NCBI GenBank assembly: GCA_027625915.1
Contig: JANTQA010000019.1
Location: 377,001 to 441,000, forward strand
Length of the DNA: 64,000 bases
Origin: Anaeramoeba flamelloides
Lineage: Eukaryota > Metamonada > Anaeramoebidae
Reading direction: 5' to 3'
The stretch's first letter is position 1. Each line of letters opens with the position of its first letter. This document shows positions 58,256 through 64,000 of the stretch, piece by piece. A model generated the notes under the pieces. That model did no database searches. It saw only the letters and a list, made by a program, of their open reading frames with translations, and was not told where the DNA came from. The translations under genes were made by a program, and so were the position numbers.

Positions 58256-61200
58256 TTGTGATATTGTGTTTTTTTTTCTGCAAAGAAAAAAAATACTGTT
58301 AAAAAAATGAAAAAAGTATTAAAAAACTTTTATTTCAGATCTCCCTCTGCTCATAAGAAATCTTTTACATTATTAGAAAAAGGAAGGTAACTCTCGGTTG
58401 TTTTTTAATCATGTACCAGGAATGTTGGGAAATATTTTTTCCTTATTTACATTTTCACAGAATTAAAAACTGTTTGTCATTGGTTATATGGTTCTCATAA
58501 AAATCTTTTAAAGGTTGACCTTAAATTCCAAAAGGACAGTCAAACACAAAACCAGTAAATTTAAAATTGAATTTTTTGTTTTTACTATTGAGAGAAAAAT
58601 GTTGGACACAGAAAAATGGTTGAAAACCATTTGTAATTGGGAACATTAGTGAAATTGAAAATCAAATCCTATTGATAAGAAGGTGAATTTTATCTAAATC
58701 CAGGTTTGAGTGTGTTACAATTTCATTAATCTGTTGTGTGTGTAGAATACTCATTTGAATGGTTGATAACTAAAGTAGATCATACTATTTGAACAAAAAT
58801 CCAAGTTTTCGTAAAGTTTTCTATTAATTCTGAAAATGGTAATTTTTAAACTTGATTTAGATTATAAGAGATAAGGTTTTGAAAAAGTAGAATTACATTA
58901 GTCGTTATTCTAATAAGTAGGTTATTGTTATTTTCCTTTAGTTATTTCACAAACGAAAGAAATTAAAAATCATTTTCAGTAAGGTTCAAAATTAAAATTG
59001 CTGTCCAACTATTTTTCTCTCAGCAGTCAAATTAATTTTTGAATTTCTCAAAAGAAACTTTTTTAAGGGATGTTCTGAAAAGTCTAAAGTTTTACATATT
59101 TTCAAATTCTATTCCGAAAATTTCAAGATTTAAAATTATTTAAAATAATAAATTTTTTCTTTCTCTCTTTCTTTGAAAAAGGTATGAAGAACTTGGTGGA
59201 AAAATTTTCCAGGTACTTTCATTTTTTTTCAAACCTCAAAATAATCAAACCCACCAAATAGAAGAGGGGGTTACAATTAAGTATATTCATTAAATCCAGA
59301 TTTAACTTTTATCTTAACAGTCCATCCTTAAATGTTAAATCTTTCTTCTCAAACTTTGGGAAATCTTATATTTAAAGTTTTTTTTTTGGGGGGATTAGGG
59401 TACTTGAAACAGGAAAAAGAATATGTGGTAATCTAATAATTACCGTTCTGTATACATCTAGTAAAATCAAAATGTGTCGAAAGATAAATAAATATATCCA
59501 TAAAAAAAAAAGGAAGAAATATGTCAATTTTTTTTTAAAAAAATAGATTTTAATATTCAATATTTATGAAACTTTTTTCTTTTCCTAACTGATTAAGATA
59601 AAAAAGAAGTAACTTTTTGTTTTTTGAACTATTTTTACAAAAAGTATTTTTTTCATAAAAGTGTTGATAAATTTTCAAAGAAATTATTAAAATATTAGCA
59701 AGATTAGTTTTAGAAGATTTAAACGAAAAAATTATGAAAATAAAAAAAAATTATAAAAAAATCAGAAAATAAATTTTTTTAAATTTTTAAACTTGGTAAA
59801 AAAAATAATTCAAAACTATCTAGATGAGTTTCTAATTGTATAATAATAAGGCCAAGGGCTGAGAAGTAATTTTTGAACTTAACCAAAAAAAAAAAGTTTT
59901 ATGAAAGTTGGAAATATGGATATATTTCCTATGTTTTTTAAACCCAATAATTTGGAAGTGTTTATTATATTTTCAATTATTATTACTCTTTTCAAAGTTT
60001 TTATACTAGTTTGTTTTATTTATTTATTTATTTATTTATTTTAAAAATGGTAAATTTTTGGGTGATTTCTATGATACTTTATTTTCACCATTGAAGTTTT
60101 TATAACTTATTTATTAATAAATGATTTTTTTTTCTTTTTACTACTCTTGTACATTAAATACTTTTTTATTTTTTATTTTGTTTGTGATTCTTTTTATTCT
60201 TTTTTTTTTTGAAAATTCTAATTCATCTTTTTTAACTATTTGTATTTTTTTTTTCATTTTTTACCCTTTTTTTTTGGCCTTTAATACATTGTTAAATTAT
60301 GTATCTCATCAAATAAAATTGTGTATTCAAAAAAAAGAAAATAAATAAAATAATTATAAATATAATCTTGTTCAAGTTAAATTTTAGAAAAGTTAATTTT
60401 ACATTCAAAAAATGTAAATTATTATGATTTTTATACTGAATACCAAAAAAAAAGGTTTAAAGTCTCACTATTTAAAAAAATTATCCTTAATTTTGAATAA
60501 TAAAGTTTACTTTTGGAAATGAATAAAATAAAAAAAAAAAAACTTTCCGATTAAAGACTTTGTATTCTTTTTTCGAGGTTGGTATTACAAAAAAAGTGAA
60601 TTCTAAGGATTAATTACTCAATTACTTGATTCCCAAAACCAACTTTAGAAAAATTTTAAAAAATTGTTAATTCGTCCAAATTTTTTTTTTTCAACATTTA
60701 AAATAGTAAAATGATATTTATTATTAAATTTCAGTGAATTTTCTATATTTTCATTCCCGAATTCAGATTTCTTGTATTAAATTTATAATATTAATAATTA
60801 ATGAATATATAAAATTCATATGAATGTGTGGATGAATTCATGAAAAATTAAAATAAAAATTATTTTCAAATATACAAGTATGTCATTTTCTACAATTTCA
60901 AGAAATAAGGTACCTAAATCAACATTTAATCCAATATATTCATAAAGTAATATAGTTTTTTTTTTTTTTTGATTACTGGGTTAAATGCTTTTGAAATTAA
61001 GAAAGTCTTTTTATACCTCACTATCATCAAATATTTTAAGGACAAAATAGTTTAAAGTAATTTTTCAAGTCCTTTATTTTCATACATTTTTCTCATAGAG
61101 AGTTGAATTTGACTGATAATATACCATCTTATTTGTTTTAGGGTTATTTTTAATGTATTTAAAAGTATATAAAATTAGTTTACTTTTGATTTAAAACTTT

Positions 61201-61955
61201 AATATATGTATAAAATTTTAGGAAATTTTCTAATAAAAATCTTTTATTGGAAATAAAAGCTCATTTTGAAGATCTTGATTTACAGAATTTATTCAGGTTT
61301 TGAAAATTTCTATTTTAGCTCAAATAGGACTTTCAACTTTTTCACATAACTTTTGATTTTTGAATTTATAACTAATCCGAAGAAAATAATAATCAAAAAT
61401 TATAAAATTGAAACAATGAAAAATATTCATTAATGTAATATTTACTTTTCAAAGTTTTGATACATTCTGATAATTTTAACTCTTTCTTTTCATTGTTTTC
61501 TCACTCTAAAGTTATTTTGATTCTTTATCCAAGAATTAATATCTATATTAGAATTGTTTTCACAAAAGGTATAATTATAATATTAGAATGGATTCTAAAA
61601 GTACTTTTAAAAAGAAACTTATTTATTTCCATCTCAAATAATTTGTTTTTTAAAAAATTTTTTTTTAGAGATTCCCTTCTTTAAAAATATTTTTTTCGAA
61701 ATGTAATTTTTTTGACAAGTTCTGAAAAAAAAAAAATTAAAAATATCTACTCCCGTACACTTTATGTTTAAAAATACTTTATATCAAACTATTCTTTTTG
61801 AAAAAATCGGAATTATGTTCTCTTACAATAAAATCAAAAATTTAAAAAAAAATAATTTATAATTTTTAGAATTTTTTTTACAATTTGTGAACATTTGAAA
61901 AAATATTTTTAATTATTCTAATCAAAACGAAAAATAAAAAAAAGGCTTATTGAAG
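58256..61955. other. No recognisable gene
   Basis: Upstream region of the Rh gene, then AT-rich sequence with a (TTTA)n tract at about 60017-60040. Short T-rich open frames (60121-60348, 61457-61684) encode Phe/Leu-rich peptides expected by chance. Confidence 0.45.
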
Positions 61956-61959
61956 TTTC

Positions 61960-62325
61960 TAAAGACTGCGCTCAAGTTCCATAGAGTGCCTAGGTTTTTT
62001 TTTTTTTTTACTTTTTGGAATGTAAAGAAAATTAAATAAATTGTCTTTACATTCCAAAAAGTAAAAAAACCTACCTGCTGTTTTCGAGAATTCCAAGAGA
62101 ATTGATAAAAATCAAAGATTGTACTTTATTCTTTAAAATTCTGGGAAAGTTAATTTTGGTTGTTTTTTCATTTAAAAATTAAACGACAATTTTGTTAATT
62201 TTCGTTTTATTTCTCAAATTAAAAAAAAAATAATGGAAAGTGTCTAGGTTTTCCAGAATTAAAAAAAAAGAAAAAAATCTTTGATTTTACTCAATTCTTT
62301 TAAATTATGGAAAACAGAACGGTAA
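61960..62325. repeat. Fold-back hairpin modules
   Basis: A near-perfect palindrome around TTTTTACTTTTTGGAATGTA ... TACATTCCAAAAAGTAAAAA (about 62005-62068), followed by modules with TTTTCCAGAATT-type and GTTTTATTTCTC-type arms; tips AGTGCCTAGG as elsewhere. Confidence 0.75.
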
Positions 62326-62429
62326 ATAGAACGTAATTTTGTTGAATTGCCTTCCTTCTATAATAAACAAAAACAAAGATTAGATGTTTTGATGATACAA
62401 ATGTTTAAGTCACTATACAGCTACAAAAA

Positions 62430-64000
62430 TCGCAATCATTTTAAGCAAATCACAATATTTTAGATAATCACGATATTCAATATTATAGCCATAATATGAC
62501 AAATAGCGATATTCTATAAAATTATGATAATTTCATAATAATCATGATAAATGTCACAATATTGTGATTAAAAAGTAATCCCAGTATAATAGTTGATGGG
62601 TTTTAGGATAATTCTGCAATATTTTTATAAAGAATTTTTTTGATCAAAAAATAGATTATGTTGAAAAAAAAAAATCTTTGAAAAAACAATAAAAAAGATA
62701 CTTTATTCAATCAAAAATCAGATTAAAGAATTTTTATTTAATTTTGTTTTGATTTGGTTGAAAAAACGATTGATCATTTTAGATCAAAAACAATAAGAAC
62801 TGAAGACTAAAAATAAATATTTCTCAGTCAAGTGTGGTGTTATAAATTGTCTTGAATAGAAAGAGGCTTCTAAGATAATCAATCCTTCACCAATTATTTT
62901 CAGTATGTATTCTAGTTTTAAAATATTTTCTTCATTCTAGGAAAGCTGAAAGGGGATGGATAACTATTCAGAAGCTTTCACAACAACTTAACCACATCAT
63001 CATATATTATTTAGATTTTTTGGAAATTTGATTTCTTCTTATTCTTCTTCTTCTTCATATATTTGTATTGGGTGGAATATACAATTAGAGCTTCAGAGGT
63101 TTTTGTTTGATCATTCGTCAATAAGAAGAAAAATTATTCTTTGTTCTTTTTGGTTATTTAACTTGTGAAGTTAATAACTCCATTAAAAAAAAAAACATTC
63201 ATTTTATATTCAAAAGTATATTGTTGAAATGATTTATTATTAGTTTGATCATAAAATTAATCAGATATTTTCTATTTTTTTTAGAAAAAAAAATGAAAAG
63301 AAAAAAATATTTTTTTCACAACAAACAAACTCATTCCCTTTATCAAAGTTTTATTTCTTACAAAACTTCTAAACACTTGAAGATAATTCATACTCTTGCA
63401 AACACTTCCTAACATTTTGAAAGTGGAATAGCTTTATCAAAGCCACGATATTTTTATTAATTTGATTTCAAAAAAATAATTTTTCATTTTTTCGTGATAA
63501 TTAAATTATCTAGATAATGTAGAATATCGCGATTTGATTATTTTTCATAATAAAGTAGGAATAATCGCTATTTTTTTAATACCATCGTAAATTGGTTGCT
63601 AATATCATGATAATATATGTTATCATCAAAACTTCTAGTATCTGGATTATTTATCACTAATTAATTAAAATAATAACAATGTGAATATTCTTTAATTTGG
63701 TTCTCTTATTGATATTATTCCTATATAAAATGTAAATTTTATTTTATTAATCCTCATTTCTTGCATTCAAAATTAAGTACCTTAAATGGAGAAATAATTG
63801 AATATTTTGTTTTAAAATATGATTTTTCATAAGAATAAATTTTATTAGTTTCAAATCAAAAGATTATCATGATAAACACAAATGAAAAATGAAAAAAAAA
63901 AATCAAAAAGTTGGTGAAAAGCGTAATTTTAATTCTTAATTCTTATTGTTTAAATTTTTAAAATATTTTTTAACAGAATTTGAAGCTAGTTCAGTTATGT
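62430..64000. other. AT-rich, CACAATATT-like reiterations, no gene
   Basis: At 62430-62575 and 63440-63640 short degenerate units such as ATCACGATATT, TCACAATATT and ATCATGATAA recur; a similar patch is at 55240-55440. No gene or RNA seen. Confidence 0.45.

Overview
This is a very AT-rich nuclear window from a free-living protist. Genes are few and far apart. Recognisable proteins are eukaryotic, introns are GT-AG, there are Pol III tRNA genes, and proteins carry long Lys/Glu and Asn tracts. The style fits an amoeboid protist such as Anaeramoeba or a similar lineage, but that placement is inference from composition and protein style, not from a marker gene.

The first 11 kb are mostly repeats: broken LINE copies (about 1.2-3.1, 3.9-6.2 and 9.2-10.4 kb), Tc1-like palindromic MITEs, short fold-back hairpin modules, and one exon with a B-box zinc finger (minus, near 8 kb). 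A Lys/Asn-rich protein of unknown function lies at 11.9-13.1 kb (minus). From 13 to 36 kb I find little coding: a small N-terminally lipidated protein at 24.5 kb, tRNA-Cys at 28.1 kb, and several transposon-like repeats with inverted ends.

From 36 to 59 kb lie the best genes. TSEN34, a catalytic subunit of the tRNA-splicing endonuclease (minus), is divergent from a 1188-residue ChAPs/exomer-type protein (plus). Then come RPB8, the shared RNA polymerase subunit (minus, three exons), initiator tRNA-Met, and an Rh-type ammonium channel (minus, four exons, 483 residues, with a 24-nt micro-exon and a 6.3-kb intron).

The main discovery is inside that Rh intron, on the opposite strand: two identical 156-nt composite tRNA genes (55562-55717 and 56256-56411). 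Each can be folded as one tRNA whose anticodon loop is interrupted by a second, circularly permuted tRNA. Both tRNAs keep full acceptor stems, D arms, T arms and anticodon stems. The composite bodies are identical while their downstream flanks have diverged, which suggests selection or gene conversion. If real, one splicing event by the tRNA endonuclease would release two tRNAs from one Pol III transcript, with the excised intron circularising into the inner one. Anticodons cannot be fixed from sequence alone because the exact cut sites are unknown.

The last 5.5 kb hold hairpin modules and AT-rich sequence in which I see no gene.
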